A stretch of DNA of 64,000 nt. Source: Gracilimonas sp. GTDB taxonomy: Bacteria; Bacteroidota; Rhodothermia; Balneolales; Balneolaceae. The position numbers and the translations under genes were made by a program. The notes below the pieces were generated by a model, which made no database searches, had not been told where the DNA came from, and saw only the letters and a list, made by a program, of their open reading frames with translations. The stretch is from assembly GCF_040218225.1 (NCBI RefSeq), contig NZ_JAVJQO010000002.1, positions 186,001 through 250,000 of the forward strand, given 5' to 3'. The first letter of the stretch is position 1, and each line of letters opens with the position of its first letter. Below are positions 8,388 to 17,127 of this stretch, piece by piece.

Positions 8388-10394
8388 TTAGTTGGCAGAA
8401 ATTCTAAGTGTCTGACCTACATAAATGCGGTTTCCGGAAATGTTATTCAGACTTCTCAATTGACTTAATCCTACGCCAAAACTTTCAGCAATTTCACTCA
8501 GTGTATCATTCTGTTTAACGGTGTAGGTAGTATAATTGTCACTATCTGTAGAGGTTGCTGAAGCAATAAATATGTCCTCGCCGCGTCTTTGCTTACGTTC
8601 AATGGCTTGCTTTTCTGCATAGCTCATTTCATTAACTTTTTCATAGTGATTCTTACGGCTATTTGGGACATGAATAGTGAGTGATTGCCCAACACGGATG
8701 GTATTTCCGATTCCATTCCATGTACGAATATTCCATGCCCTGACATCATACCATTCAGCGATATGTCCAACGGTATCACCTGTCTTCACTTTGTAAGTAA
8801 CGGCAGTAGAATTTGCTGGAGCACTGACCTGAGAAGAAGATGTTCTTCTGGTAGTTACGCTTCGTTGCTGATTTGTGGGTTTGTTAGCTGAAATTTGTGT
8901 AGCACTTCCCTGAGGCAGCGGAACAACGATTTTCTGTCCTGGATAAATAGTGCTCGATAAATTCTCATTGGAACCATATAAACCTGCTACAGTAGTTCCA
9001 TATTTCCGTGCGATAATACCCAAAGATTCCCCTCTTTGAACCGTGTGCATAGTAATATTCTGACTGCGGCTTTCTTTTGGAATCTCCTTGTAATTAGCCA
9101 AAAACTCTTCCTGATCTGTATCCACAGGAATTTTTAGAGGATACTTACCGCCCGGAGGTGTAGCCCATCGCAGTAATTCAGGGTTATATTCTTTCAATTC
9201 TTCGGTAGTGATTCCAGCTGCAGCAGCTAAATCAGCCAGTTCCATCAAACCGTCCACTTCCACTACTTTATAGGAATAAGGCTCTCCGGGATAAGACTTC
9301 TGGAAACCAAACTCTTCCGGATTCATCCCAATAAGTGTCGTAGCTATAAATCCTGGTACATAACCACGGGTTTCTCTTGGGAGATACGGATATGCAGCCC
9401 AGTAATCTTCCACTCCACCTGCTCTGTTTATGGCTCGTTTCAGGCCCCGTGGACTGATGTTGTAATTTGCCATGGCCAGGTGCCAGTCACCCCAAATGTT
9501 GTACAGATCTCTTAGATGGCGTGCAGCTGCACGAGTAGCTTTTTCAGGGTCACGGCGTTCGTCAATCCACCAGTTTGCCTCCAACCCATAAACGGAGCCG
9601 GTTGCACGGATAAACTGCCACATTCCAACTGCTGCGGCCCAACTTCTAGCACTTGGGTTCAAGCCACTTTCAATAAATGCGAGATAGGTAAGTTCTTCTG
9701 GTACACCTTCTTCTCTGAAAATTTTGCGCATCATTGGCTGATATTTAACCGCACGCTGAAGCCATGTTTCCATTACTTCCGGCCGGCGAAGTGTGTAATA
9801 TACCAGGTGGCGATTAACCTTATCATTTTGGATAAGCGGAACGTCTGTTTTATTCAATGGCAGATCGTCAGGGAAGTCATAATCTTCTTTCATCCAGCTA
9901 TCATCTTCCGAGAATAATTCTTCCTGGATCGCAAAAATTTCACCTTCCGGCTCATTACCAACCTCTGTGATACCATAAAACTGGCGATATTCTGAGATTA
10001 CGGAGCGATACAATTCTGTGAAGCGCCGGTCCCCCCGAATTTCAGGATAGTCATCCAAAAGACCCTGAGTAGCAGCCACAGCATCATTTATTTGAGCTTC
10101 AGCTTCCAATGGATCGTTACTTACCTGTGCTTCCATAGCCTTAATATGGATACGATAGATATCCGAAATTCGGCTCATAATGTCTTTCTGGAAGTTATCC
10201 AGTTCCTGCATAGCTGGCTGCTGGATAACACCATCACCATCCTCTATACCTTGCATTGGGCTTTTATAGTCTAAAAGCCGGAGAGGCATGTCTTTCAAAT
10301 CAAGTGTTGCAGTTGTGTCCTGAGCAGAAATGCCCGGAGCGATAAACATACAACAGGTTATGGCAATAGCCGTTTTTCGTAACTTCTTAAGCAT
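8388..10394 (-). CDS. MltD-like lytic transglycosylase with three LysM domains
   Basis: 668 residues: a signal peptide (about 1-25, ending GISAQ), a helical N-terminal region, then an SLT lysozyme-like domain (about 220-340) with the catalytic Glu in AFIESGLNPSARSWAAAVG (E242) and the later AMANYNISPRGLKRA. Three LysM peptidoglycan-binding modules follow at about 450-495, 533-579 and 622-667, with openings HTVQRGESL, YKVKTGDTV and YTVKQNDTL. It cleaves the MurNAc-GlcNAc bond to form 1,6-anhydro ends. As the first gene of the leftward operon it probably carries the operon promoter in the 99-base gap before it, but I see no convincing promoter boxes there. Confidence 0.92.
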   Translation of the reverse strand: MLKKLRKTAIAITCCMFIAPGISAQDTTATLDLKDMPLRLLDYKSPMQGIEDGDGVIQQPAMQELDNFQKDIMSRISDIYRIHIKAMEAQVSNDPLEAEAQINDAVAATQGLLDDYPEIRGDRRFTELYRSVISEYRQFYGITEVGNEPEGEIFAIQEELFSEDDSWMKEDYDFPDDLPLNKTDVPLIQNDKVNRHLVYYTLRRPEVMETWLQRAVKYQPMMRKIFREEGVPEELTYLAFIESGLNPSARSWAAAVGMWQFIRATGSVYGLEANWWIDERRDPEKATRAAARHLRDLYNIWGDWHLAMANYNISPRGLKRAINRAGGVEDYWAAYPYLPRETRGYVPGFIATTLIGMNPEEFGFQKSYPGEPYSYKVVEVDGLMELADLAAAAGITTEELKEYNPELLRWATPPGGKYPLKIPVDTDQEEFLANYKEIPKESRSQNITMHTVQRGESLGIIARKYGTTVAGLYGSNENLSSTIYPGQKIVVPLPQGSATQISANKPTNQQRSVTTRRTSSSQVSAPANSTAVTYKVKTGDTVGHIAEWYDVRAWNIRTWNGIGNTIRVGQSLTIHVPNSRKNHYEKVNEMSYAEKQAIERKQRRGEDIFIASATSTDSDNYTTYTVKQNDTLSEIAESFGVGLSQLRSLNNISGNRIYVGQTLRISAN

Positions 10395-10493
10395 GTAGTT
10401 GGAGATGATTTTAAATTTTTATCTAAAGTACTAATTATTGCATAGAATTGGGAGAGTTGAACTCACGGCATGAACAACGCAAAAAATACCAAA

Positions 10494-12215
10494 TTAGCGC
10501 TCTTCTTTCTGAATTTTTCCAGATTCGATGATTTGCTTTTCCTGACCGGTCCATCGCTGTACCAAGGGCCACCTGCGCCCGGTTCCAAATGCCTTAGCCG
10601 AAACTTTTAGCCCCGGGGGTGCCTGAAACCGCTTGTGTTCATTTAAATCTACTAATCGGAGGGTTTTATCTACGATTTGCTCTTCAATTCCGCTGCTGAT
10701 GATTTCTTCTCTTGATCGCTGCTCTTCCAGATAGTATTTCAAAATGGCATCTAAAGTTCCGTAATCTGGTAAAGAATCTGAATCTTTTTGATCAGGGCGT
10801 AATTCAGCACTTGGAGCTTTTGTCAAAATGGCGTTCGGGATCACTTCTTCCCTATAATACTCTTCGTTCAACCAGCGACAAATATCATACACTTCAGTTT
10901 TATAAATATCTGAAATTACAGATAGTCCACCCGCCATATCACCATAAAGAGTGCAATACCCAACAGCCATTTCAGATTTATTACCCGTATTGAGGAGCAT
11001 ATATCCAAACTTATTGGCAATCGCCATCAACAAATCTCCGCGGGAACGACTCTGCAGATTCTCTTCTGCTACATTGAATTCTGCACCTTCAAAAACCAGA
11101 GAAAGTGCCTTTAAATATTCATCATATATATTTTTGATTGGGATTTGAAGCAGTTCAACACCCAGATTTTGAGCCAGTTTTTCAGAGTCGAATACACTGC
11201 CTTCGGATGAAAACTCTGAAGGCATCGTCACAGCTTTTACATTTTCAGCACCGAGGGCTTCCCTCGCGATCGTGCAAACAAGAGCAGAATCAATTCCTCC
11301 GCTCAATCCCAGAATAACTTTTTCGGCTGCCTTCGATTTTTTCAGGTAATCCCGAACACCCATTACCAGCCCCTCAAACATTACCTGTTCTTTGGATGGG
11401 GTTTCTAGATTCTTTTCAACATCAGTAATTGCTTCAACTACTTCAGTCTCTTCATTAAAAATGAGATCCATAAAATGTGGCTCAAATCGCTTTGAACGGG
11501 CAATCATTTTTCCTGAGCCATCAAATGCCAAGGAATCGCCATCAAACAGTAGTTCCGTTTGTGCTCCAACCTGATTCACATAAAACAATGGAATCCCAAG
11601 CTGCCGGGCATGGTTCTGGAGCATATTCTTCCGGGTTACCGGCTTATCTTTATTGAAAGGAGATGCTGAAATATTAATGATCGCTTTCGCTCCTTTTTTT
11701 GCAAGCACCTCGGCTGGATTCACATCATAAATGTGGTACTGAATATCGTTATCGTTAAACCATATATCTTCGCAAACCGTAATCCCGAACGGAAATCCTT
11801 TGATAACCACCGGCTCAAATTCATTGCCAGGCTCAAAATATCGCAAGTCATCAAACACATCATACGTTGGAAGTAGTGCTTTATGAACCCTTTCAAACTC
11901 TTCTCCATGTTGAGCAACAATAGCTGAATTATAACATCGGCGGCCTTTTCCGGTCAGGTTATCCGTAATAGAACCGAACACAACCGTTGTTTCTCCCGTT
12001 GAATCAATAATTTCGTTGTTCATCTTGTAGATCAGTTCCCGAAAAACTTTACGCTCCATCAAATCCATTGGAGGATAGCCACAGGTTACCAATTCAGGCA
12101 GTAGTAACAGTTCTATTCCGTCTTCCTCAGCCTGTTGTATAGCCGATAGAATCAGTTCTTTATTTCCGCTCAAATCCCCGATTATGGGGTTCAGTTGTTG
12201 AAGTCGTATGCGCAC
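10494..12215 (-). CDS. nadE: Glutamine-dependent NAD+ synthetase
   Basis: The last step of NAD synthesis amidates nicotinate adenine dinucleotide with ammonia released from glutamine. The 573-residue protein has both domains. The nitrilase-type glutaminase carries the E-K-C triad in LLLPELVTCGYPPMD (E41), HKALLPTYD (K112) and ITVCEDIWF (C148). The C-terminal synthetase has the ATP loop GLSGGIDSALVC and later LNTGNKSEMAVGYCTLYGD. Length fits the two-domain form. It is transcribed leftward as its own unit. The 99-base upstream spacer carries one copy of the dispersed GTTGAGAGTTGATA repeat. Confidence 0.95.
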   Translation of the reverse strand: MRIRLQQLNPIIGDLSGNKELILSAIQQAEEDGIELLLLPELVTCGYPPMDLMERKVFRELIYKMNNEIIDSTGETTVVFGSITDNLTGKGRRCYNSAIVAQHGEEFERVHKALLPTYDVFDDLRYFEPGNEFEPVVIKGFPFGITVCEDIWFNDNDIQYHIYDVNPAEVLAKKGAKAIINISASPFNKDKPVTRKNMLQNHARQLGIPLFYVNQVGAQTELLFDGDSLAFDGSGKMIARSKRFEPHFMDLIFNEETEVVEAITDVEKNLETPSKEQVMFEGLVMGVRDYLKKSKAAEKVILGLSGGIDSALVCTIAREALGAENVKAVTMPSEFSSEGSVFDSEKLAQNLGVELLQIPIKNIYDEYLKALSLVFEGAEFNVAEENLQSRSRGDLLMAIANKFGYMLLNTGNKSEMAVGYCTLYGDMAGGLSVISDIYKTEVYDICRWLNEEYYREEVIPNAILTKAPSAELRPDQKDSDSLPDYGTLDAILKYYLEEQRSREEIISSGIEEQIVDKTLRLVDLNEHKRFQAPPGLKVSAKAFGTGRRWPLVQRWTGQEKQIIESGKIQKEER

Positions 12216-12259
12216 AATCCCTTAATTAATTCGATTTAAGATAAGTAGATAACATGAAA

Positions 12260-12302
12260 GTTGAGAGTTGATAAAGTGTTGAAAAGAGTAATCACTTTAT
12301 CA
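12260..12302. repeat. Dispersed inverted repeat, copy 1
   Basis: GTTGAGAGTTGATA at 12260-12273 runs into AAAGTG. The segment TGATAAAGTG (12269-12278) pairs perfectly with CACTTTATCA (12293-12302) across a 14-base loop. The same 14-mer recurs at 18016-18029 and, inverted, at 18106-18119. It lies between the stop of the aldehyde dehydrogenase gene and nadE, so it could act as a transcript-end hairpin. Confidence 0.7.
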
Positions 12303-12314
12303 CCCTATCAAGCA

Positions 12315-13676
12315 TTATTTTACGTACACCGTTTTGGTATTTACGAATTCACGAATGCCATACAAACCAAGCTCTCGTCCATATCCGGAATTTTTGATTC
12401 CACCGAATGGAAGTCTTGGGTCTGATTTAACAAAGTCGTTGACAAAACAACAACCGGCTTCCAGTTTTGCAGCTGCAATTTCTTCAGCACGATCCACATC
12501 CTGAGAGTAAACAGAAGCTCCCAACCCGTAATTTGTATCATTGGCTACTCTGATGGCTTCTTCCTCATCTTTCACTTTTATGATGCTAGCTACCGGTCCA
12601 AAAAGTTCCTCTGAATAAGCTGGCATTCCGGGTTTTACATTCGTCAATATAGAGACCGGGTAAAACGCCCCTTCTCCTTCTGGCTTTTCCCCTCCAAGTA
12701 CTAACCGGGCCCCATGTTTAACACTCTCCTGAACCTGTTTATGAAGCTGGTCTCTAAGGTCAACCCGTGCTTGTGGACCCACATCTGTGTGTTCATCAAA
12801 TGGATCCCCCACTTTTCTGTTCTCCATCAACCTGGTGAATTCATCCAGAAATTCATCATAAACCTCTTCCACAACCACAAATCTCTTAGCAGCAATACAG
12901 CTTTGTCCACTATTCAAAAGCCGAGAGTTGACACAAGACTCTGCACTGGCTTCTATATCAGCGTCCTTCAGGATGATAGAAGGATCGCTGCCACCAAGCT
13001 CGAGAACGGTTTTCTTAAGCATTTCACCAGCCTGAGCGGCAACGGCTTTGCCTGCACGGGTACTGCCCGTTAAAGTCACTGCGGCAATTCCTTCATGCTG
13101 TATAACTTTTTTCATACCTGATTTATCCCGGATAATACTTCGAAATAAATCTTTGGGAACACCAGCCTCATGAATAATCTCTTCGATCTTTAATGCGCAA
13201 CCCGTGGTATTTTCTGAATGCTTTAGAATAGCACCGTTTCCAGCCATTAAAGCGGGAGCTGCAAACCTGAAAAGTTGCCAGAACGGAAAATTCCAGGGCA
13301 TGATTGCCAGCACAACTCCCAATGCATTGAAGGTTACATAGCTTTTGGAAGCACCGGTTTTCACAGCATCATTCGCTAAAAAAGCCTCCGCATGTTCGGC
13401 ATAATATTCACAAACCCATGCACATTTCTCAGCTTCTCCTATTCCCTGATTCAGCGGCTTCCCCATTTCTTCAGCCATTAACCGACCAAGTTCTTCTTTC
13501 CGTGTTTTTAGTATTTCAGCAATTTTATTCAGATAAGAGGCCCTTTCTTCAAAGGATTTTAGTTTCCAATCACTTTGAACCACATTCGCCTTTTTTATAA
13601 TCGTATCCACTTCATCAAAGCTCATCTCTTTATAGTCTTTGATGACTTTTCCGGTTGCCGGATTAATAGTTTTCAT
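12315..13676 (-). CDS. NAD(P)-dependent aldehyde dehydrogenase, succinate-semialdehyde type
   Basis: 453 residues of the ALDH superfamily. Seen: MPWNFPFWQLFRFAAPALMAG, the cofactor stretch VTLTGSTRAGKAVA, general-base Glu in VLELGGSDP (E226) and nucleophilic Cys in LNSGQSCIAAKRF (C260). The overall pattern, a short N-terminus starting MKTINPATGK and the ending PFGGIKNSGYGRELG, resembles the single-domain succinate-semialdehyde dehydrogenase group (Sad/GabD-like). The start is well supported by AAGGAG 6-7 bases before ATG. A class III aminotransferase lies directly upstream in the same direction (54-base gap), which would suit a GABA-to-succinate route. Substrate remains uncertain. Confidence 0.85.
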   Translation of the reverse strand: MKTINPATGKVIKDYKEMSFDEVDTIIKKANVVQSDWKLKSFEERASYLNKIAEILKTRKEELGRLMAEEMGKPLNQGIGEAEKCAWVCEYYAEHAEAFLANDAVKTGASKSYVTFNALGVVLAIMPWNFPFWQLFRFAAPALMAGNGAILKHSENTTGCALKIEEIIHEAGVPKDLFRSIIRDKSGMKKVIQHEGIAAVTLTGSTRAGKAVAAQAGEMLKKTVLELGGSDPSIILKDADIEASAESCVNSRLLNSGQSCIAAKRFVVVEEVYDEFLDEFTRLMENRKVGDPFDEHTDVGPQARVDLRDQLHKQVQESVKHGARLVLGGEKPEGEGAFYPVSILTNVKPGMPAYSEELFGPVASIIKVKDEEEAIRVANDTNYGLGASVYSQDVDRAEEIAAAKLEAGCCFVNDFVKSDPRLPFGGIKNSGYGRELGLYGIREFVNTKTVYVK

Positions 13677-13730
13677 AATATTCTCCTTTTATCACCCTTA
13701 ACAAAAAGGGACTTAATCGAATTCAAAGTT

Positions 13731-14909
13731 TCAGGCGTGCTTCTGTACCGCAGATAGAATGATATGAAGTACTTCTTCCAAAAGTTCATCTTCAATAATC
13801 AGAGGCGGAGCTAAACGAATAAGCGTATTGGAGTGAAGAGTCCAGCCCAGCAAAATGCCATTCTCAAAACAGTCTTCAACAACTTTTTTAGTCAGATCCC
13901 AGCTTTCCAGCTGAAGCCCCAGCATAGCTCCTTTACCACGGACTTCTACAATACCTTTTCCGGTAAGTGTTTGCTTGATCAACTTTTCAATTTCTTTAGC
14001 ACGCTGAAGGTAATTTCCAGATAGCAGTTCTCTGAGATTGGCAAAAGCAGCTGCGGCCGAAACAGGGTGACCGCCAAAAGTAGTCACATGATTAAGCGGT
14101 GGGTCGTATTTAAACGTCTGAAAAATTTCTAAGGATGAAACAAAAGCTCCCATAGGCATCCCTCCGGCCATTGCTTTGGCCAGGCAAAGGATATCCGGAA
14201 CGACCTGGTATTCTTCAAACGCAAATAGGTTTCCTGTACGGCCGAAGCCGCTTTGAATTTCATCAAAGATCAAAAGAGCACCTGCTTCATCGCATTTAGT
14301 CCTCACTTTTTTCAACCACTCTTTTCGGGCAGGGATAATGCCACCTTCCCCCTGAATGGGCTCCATAATAACCGCAGCTGTTTTATCATCGATAAGATCT
14401 AATCCTTCATCCGAATTAAAGTCTAGAAAATGGACATCCGGCAACAGCGGTAAATATGGATCCCGATACACATCGCGGCCGGTTACGCTTAGAGAACCAT
14501 GAGTATCTCCGTGATAACTGTTTTTAAAACCGATCAGTTTTGAACGACCCGTGAATTTTTTGGCGAGCTTTAAAGCCCCTTCTGTAGCTTCTGTACCGCT
14601 ATTTACAAAATATACCTGATTTAATTTTTCAGGCAGATTTGAAGTCAATAATTCGGCAAAATCTACCTGCGGTTTCTGGACAAACTCTCCATATACCATC
14701 ACATGAAGATGTTTATCTACCTGTTCATGAATGGCCTGAATTACTTTAGGGTGACGATGTCCGAGGCTGCTGACGGCTATTCCAGATATAAAATCAACGA
14801 AGCGCTTATTATCTGTTGTGAATAAATATGGGCCCTCCGCGTGAGATATTTCCAATCCCATGGGGGCATCACTGGTTTGAGCTATGTGCTTAAGGAATTT
14901 ATCTAACAC
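13731..14909 (-). CDS. Class III PLP aminotransferase (acetylornithine/GABA type)
   Basis: 392 residues of fold-type I omega-aminotransferase. Seen: [30 protein letters not shown] for phosphate binding, the Asp of [15 protein letters not shown] that contacts the pyridine nitrogen, and the PLP lysine in [15 protein letters not shown] (K245), followed by [12 protein letters not shown]-like residues ([15 protein letters not shown]). Acetylornithine, ornithine and GABA aminotransferases share these features. The adjacent semialdehyde dehydrogenase favours a GabT-like catabolic role, but no arginine-synthesis genes are nearby to decide. The spacer upstream holds a second copy of the dispersed repeat. 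Confidence 0.85.
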   Translation of the reverse strand: MLDKFLKHIAQTSDAPMGLEISHAEGPYLFTTDNKRFVDFISGIAVSSLGHRHPKVIQAIHEQVDKHLHVMVYGEFVQKPQVDFAELLTSNLPEKLNQVYFVNSGTEATEGALKLAKKFTGRSKLIGFKNSYHGDTHGSLSVTGRDVYRDPYLPLLPDVHFLDFNSDEGLDLIDDKTAAVIMEPIQGEGGIIPARKEWLKKVRTKCDEAGALLIFDEIQSGFGRTGNLFAFEEYQVVPDILCLAKAMAGGMPMGAFVSSLEIFQTFKYDPPLNHVTTFGGHPVSAAAAFANLRELLSGNYLQRAKEIEKLIKQTLTGKGIVEVRGKGAMLGLQLESWDLTKKVVEDCFENGILLGWTLHSNTLIRLAPPLIIEDELLEEVLHIILSAVQKHA

Positions 14910-14955
14910 TGAATTGGCCGAATTTTTTCCTTAAGGTAATAATTCTTGCCGGATA

Positions 14956-14994
14956 GTTGAGGGCTGATAAAGTGATTTTGGCTCTATCAACTTC
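14956..14994. repeat. Dispersed inverted repeat, copy 2 (degenerate)
   Basis: GTTGAGGGCTGATAAAGTGA begins at 14956 and is followed by TATCAACTTC at 14985-14994. The start matches the copy at 12260 with two changes in the first 14 bases, and the end is the partly complementary return arm. It sits between the aminotransferase start and the thioredoxin-like gene stop. Confidence 0.6.
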
Positions 14995-15005
14995 AAATTC
15001 CAAAC

Positions 15006-15626
15006 TTAATCATCCCATTCATCAAGGAGCTTTAGAAATTCTTCTTGCATGGCTTTCCCTTTATTGCGGGCATACCAAAGATGCAGATTTTCAGTTGCCG
15101 CCTTATTTTCTATATCAGGATTTGCCCGTTCGCTCATGTATATATCCTGAATCTGTTTTGGCCGGGGCCCCCAGGTTCCCAAAACATTCAGGGTTTCGGT
15201 ATCCAATGCAATCAGTTTGGGAATGGAGCGCGAACTATTGGTTAAAAACTCATCCATCACTTCAGGGTACTGGTCTCGGAGAATGAGCTTCAACTCGATG
15301 TTATGTGAAAGCGAAGACATTTTATAAATAAACGGTAAAGATTGTGCTGCATCCCCACACCAGCCCTCCGTTATAACCAGCCAGGTCATCTTCTTTGAGA
15401 AGTTGTTAAGTTGATTGGCAAGTTCGTCTGATATGTTCGCCCTCTTCTCCCATTTAGAAGATCGGTGAATGTTCAGCTTTGTGTATTCCAGCATATCGGG
15501 GCGGTTATCTTCGTTAGTAGTCCGGCCTTCATTAAATAACTTATTTACCAGATCTGTGTATTCGCCAAATGAATATGCTTTTTCAAGAAGACTTTTTGTA
15601 ATAATTGAATCTACAGCTGTTTCCAT
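15006..15626 (-). CDS. Thioredoxin-fold protein with a WCGDA active site
   Basis: 206 residues. The core WLVITEGWCGDAAQSLPFI carries a single active-site cysteine (C90) instead of CxxC, and RSIPKLIALD supplies the cis-proline loop. About 75 N-terminal helical residues precede the fold. There is no signal peptide, so it is cytoplasmic. I recognise this as a common Bacteroidota thioredoxin-family protein of unassigned role. With one cysteine it cannot act as a classical dithiol reductase by itself; a monothiol or peroxidatic function is possible. It is divergent from the receiver gene to its right (about 135 bases between starts). Confidence 0.75.
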   Translation of the reverse strand: METAVDSIITKSLLEKAYSFGEYTDLVNKLFNEGRTTNEDNRPDMLEYTKLNIHRSSKWEKRANISDELANQLNNFSKKMTWLVITEGWCGDAAQSLPFIYKMSSLSHNIELKLILRDQYPEVMDEFLTNSSRSIPKLIALDTETLNVLGTWGPRPKQIQDIYMSERANPDIENKAATENLHLWYARNKGKAMQEEFLKLLDEWDD

Positions 15627-15761
15627 AAATGATATTTAGCTCAAAAAGTTAATAGTGCGTCTTTCGATGAAAATTTTAAGTAACCGACTATATGGAAGTC
15701 TTAACAATCTGATTTCTTACCTCTTTCGTAGTCCATGAAAACAAATTTATTTGGAGATTTC

Positions 15762-16190
15762 ATGAAGAAGATAAAATCAGCGTTGGTTATAAGTGATAAT
15801 ATTATTGTGCTTCAGGAAATGAAGCGAATGCTTGCTAATCTGGAAATCAAACATGTTTTTGAAGCTTATGATTCGGACTCAGGATTAAAATCAGCAAAAA
15901 AATACCAGCCCGATTATACATTTATTGATATGGATTTGGGAAAGAATTCTTCATTAAAAACACTTGAGTTGATAGAATCAAAAACCAGTACTCGTATTAT
16001 CCTCATGGAGAAAAAGTGTGTCTTGAAAAATGAAATCTTAACCAATTCAAAATATACCCTTCTTGAAAAACCAGTGACATTAAACAGACTGAACGATATT
16101 GTACACCCAAATCTTAGTTTTGCTGCTTTATTACAGGAAGCACGTAAGCTGGTTAAAGAAGAATCTGTAGCAACAATGTTCCAGATATAA
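15762..16190 (+). CDS. Stand-alone receiver-like protein
   Basis: 142 residues from an ATG at 15762, preferred to the ATG 27 bases upstream because GGAG (15753-15756) lies 5 bases before it and the product then opens with the receiver strand KKIKSALVISDN. Receiver features: the phospho-acceptor Asp in YTFIDMDLG (D56) and the conserved lysine in LLEKPVTLNRL (K103). The acidic pocket is reduced, since the usual pair of acidic residues is SD here. There is no output domain, only a short helix (about 112-142). No histidine kinase is nearby. The final 38 bases overlap the 3' end of the oppositely oriented UbiA gene. It may be a degenerate or phosphorylation-independent receiver. Confidence 0.65.
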   Translation: MKKIKSALVISDNIIVLQEMKRMLANLEIKHVFEAYDSDSGLKSAKKYQPDYTFIDMDLGKNSSLKTLELIESKTSTRIILMEKKCVLKNEILTNSKYTLLEKPVTLNRLNDIVHPNLSFAALLQEARKLVKEESVATMFQI

Positions 16191-17013
16191 AGATGACAAA
16201 ACTTAAAGAAGCGAAGAACTTTATACGCATCACAATGTCATATTCAGCTTGCTTGCCTTCCAGTTTCCAGACGAATACACTTAGTGCCAAGTAAGCTATA
16301 AATGTAACAACCCCAAAAATAGTCCCCAGCAGCTGGTTTTGAAGGTAAAGCATTATAGTTATTAACATGGCACCACCGATAAACAGAATCGCGAAAAACC
16401 ACTGAACGCCCTTTAACCCGAATTGAACAGCAAAAGTATGATCACCTCTTTCCAAATCTTCCTCTGTTTGATAGACCTGAGAAACCGGATATAAGCTTAG
16501 GATAATAGCAGCTACCCCTATCGCAATTATATCCTGAGTAAAAGTGATTGGATAACCTCCCGCTGCAAGATATCCAAGGAAAAATGAATTTGTACCGGTG
16601 CTGATTCCAATGGCAATGATACTACGAACAGGCCTTCCTTTCCATCGTGCCAGCGGAGTTGAATACAGCCAGAAAAAGATCATGCTCACCCCATAAATTA
16701 TAGCATAATTCCAACCAACCATAGAAGCCCACCCTAATCCCGCGAACTGAATAATCAAAGAGGCTGGCCACATCCATTTGTTCATTTTTGGCGGCGATTT
16801 TAACCCACCAATAGGTCCTTCATCTTTATCCCACCAAGAGTTGTAGGCTGTAGCGCCTCCGAAAAGCAGTACATGTACATTTAAGAACTGAAGCCAAAAC
16901 TGCCGCCAGTTGATATCTTCAACAAATAACGCAGCCAGTAAATACCCTCCGGAAAGGATAAAAAACTGGTAGTGCAAACGAAGATGTATAATGAATTTCA
17001 GTAACTGTTTCAA
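16153..17013 (-). CDS. UbiA-family prenyltransferase
   Basis: 286 residues with eight to nine predicted membrane helices. The first Asp-rich motif is in AYNSWWDKDEGPIGGLK (about residues 56-72) and the second in YQTEEDLERGDHTFAVQFG (about 181-199), the pair that binds Mg2+ and the prenyl diphosphate in UbiA enzymes. Members make quinone, haem or chlorophyll-type precursors, or digeranylgeranylglyceryl phosphate; I cannot choose among them here. The start is a TTG preceded by AGGTG about 9 bases upstream; a second TTG at residue 13 is also possible because the first helix begins soon after. The 3' end overlaps the receiver gene by 38 bases. Confidence 0.82.
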   Translation of the reverse strand: MKQLLKFIIHLRLHYQFFILSGGYLLAALFVEDINWRQFWLQFLNVHVLLFGGATAYNSWWDKDEGPIGGLKSPPKMNKWMWPASLIIQFAGLGWASMVGWNYAIIYGVSMIFFWLYSTPLARWKGRPVRSIIAIGISTGTNSFFLGYLAAGGYPITFTQDIIAIGVAAIILSLYPVSQVYQTEEDLERGDHTFAVQFGLKGVQWFFAILFIGGAMLITIMLYLQNQLLGTIFGVVTFIAYLALSVFVWKLEGKQAEYDIVMRIKFFASLSFVIFISGTLLLQILL

Positions 17014-17115
17014 AATTACTACACCTGATTGTTCAACATTAAAGAGCGCCTCTTCACGCCCAATCTAAACTTTAAATTTAAACTTTGAATTTTTAATTCC
17101 TGAATAATCATTCCT

Positions 17116-17123
17116 TATCTTTG
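17116..17123 (+). promoter_or_regulatory. Possible -7 box TATCTTTG
   Basis: TATCTTTG matches the Bacteroidota TAnnTTTG -7 consensus and ends 4 bases before the ATG at 17128. If used, transcription would begin at or within a few bases of the start codon, giving a leaderless or nearly leaderless message. No Shine-Dalgarno sequence lies in front of this ATG. I find no clean TTTG at the expected -33 distance. Confidence 0.35.
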
Positions 17124-17127
17124 TGTC

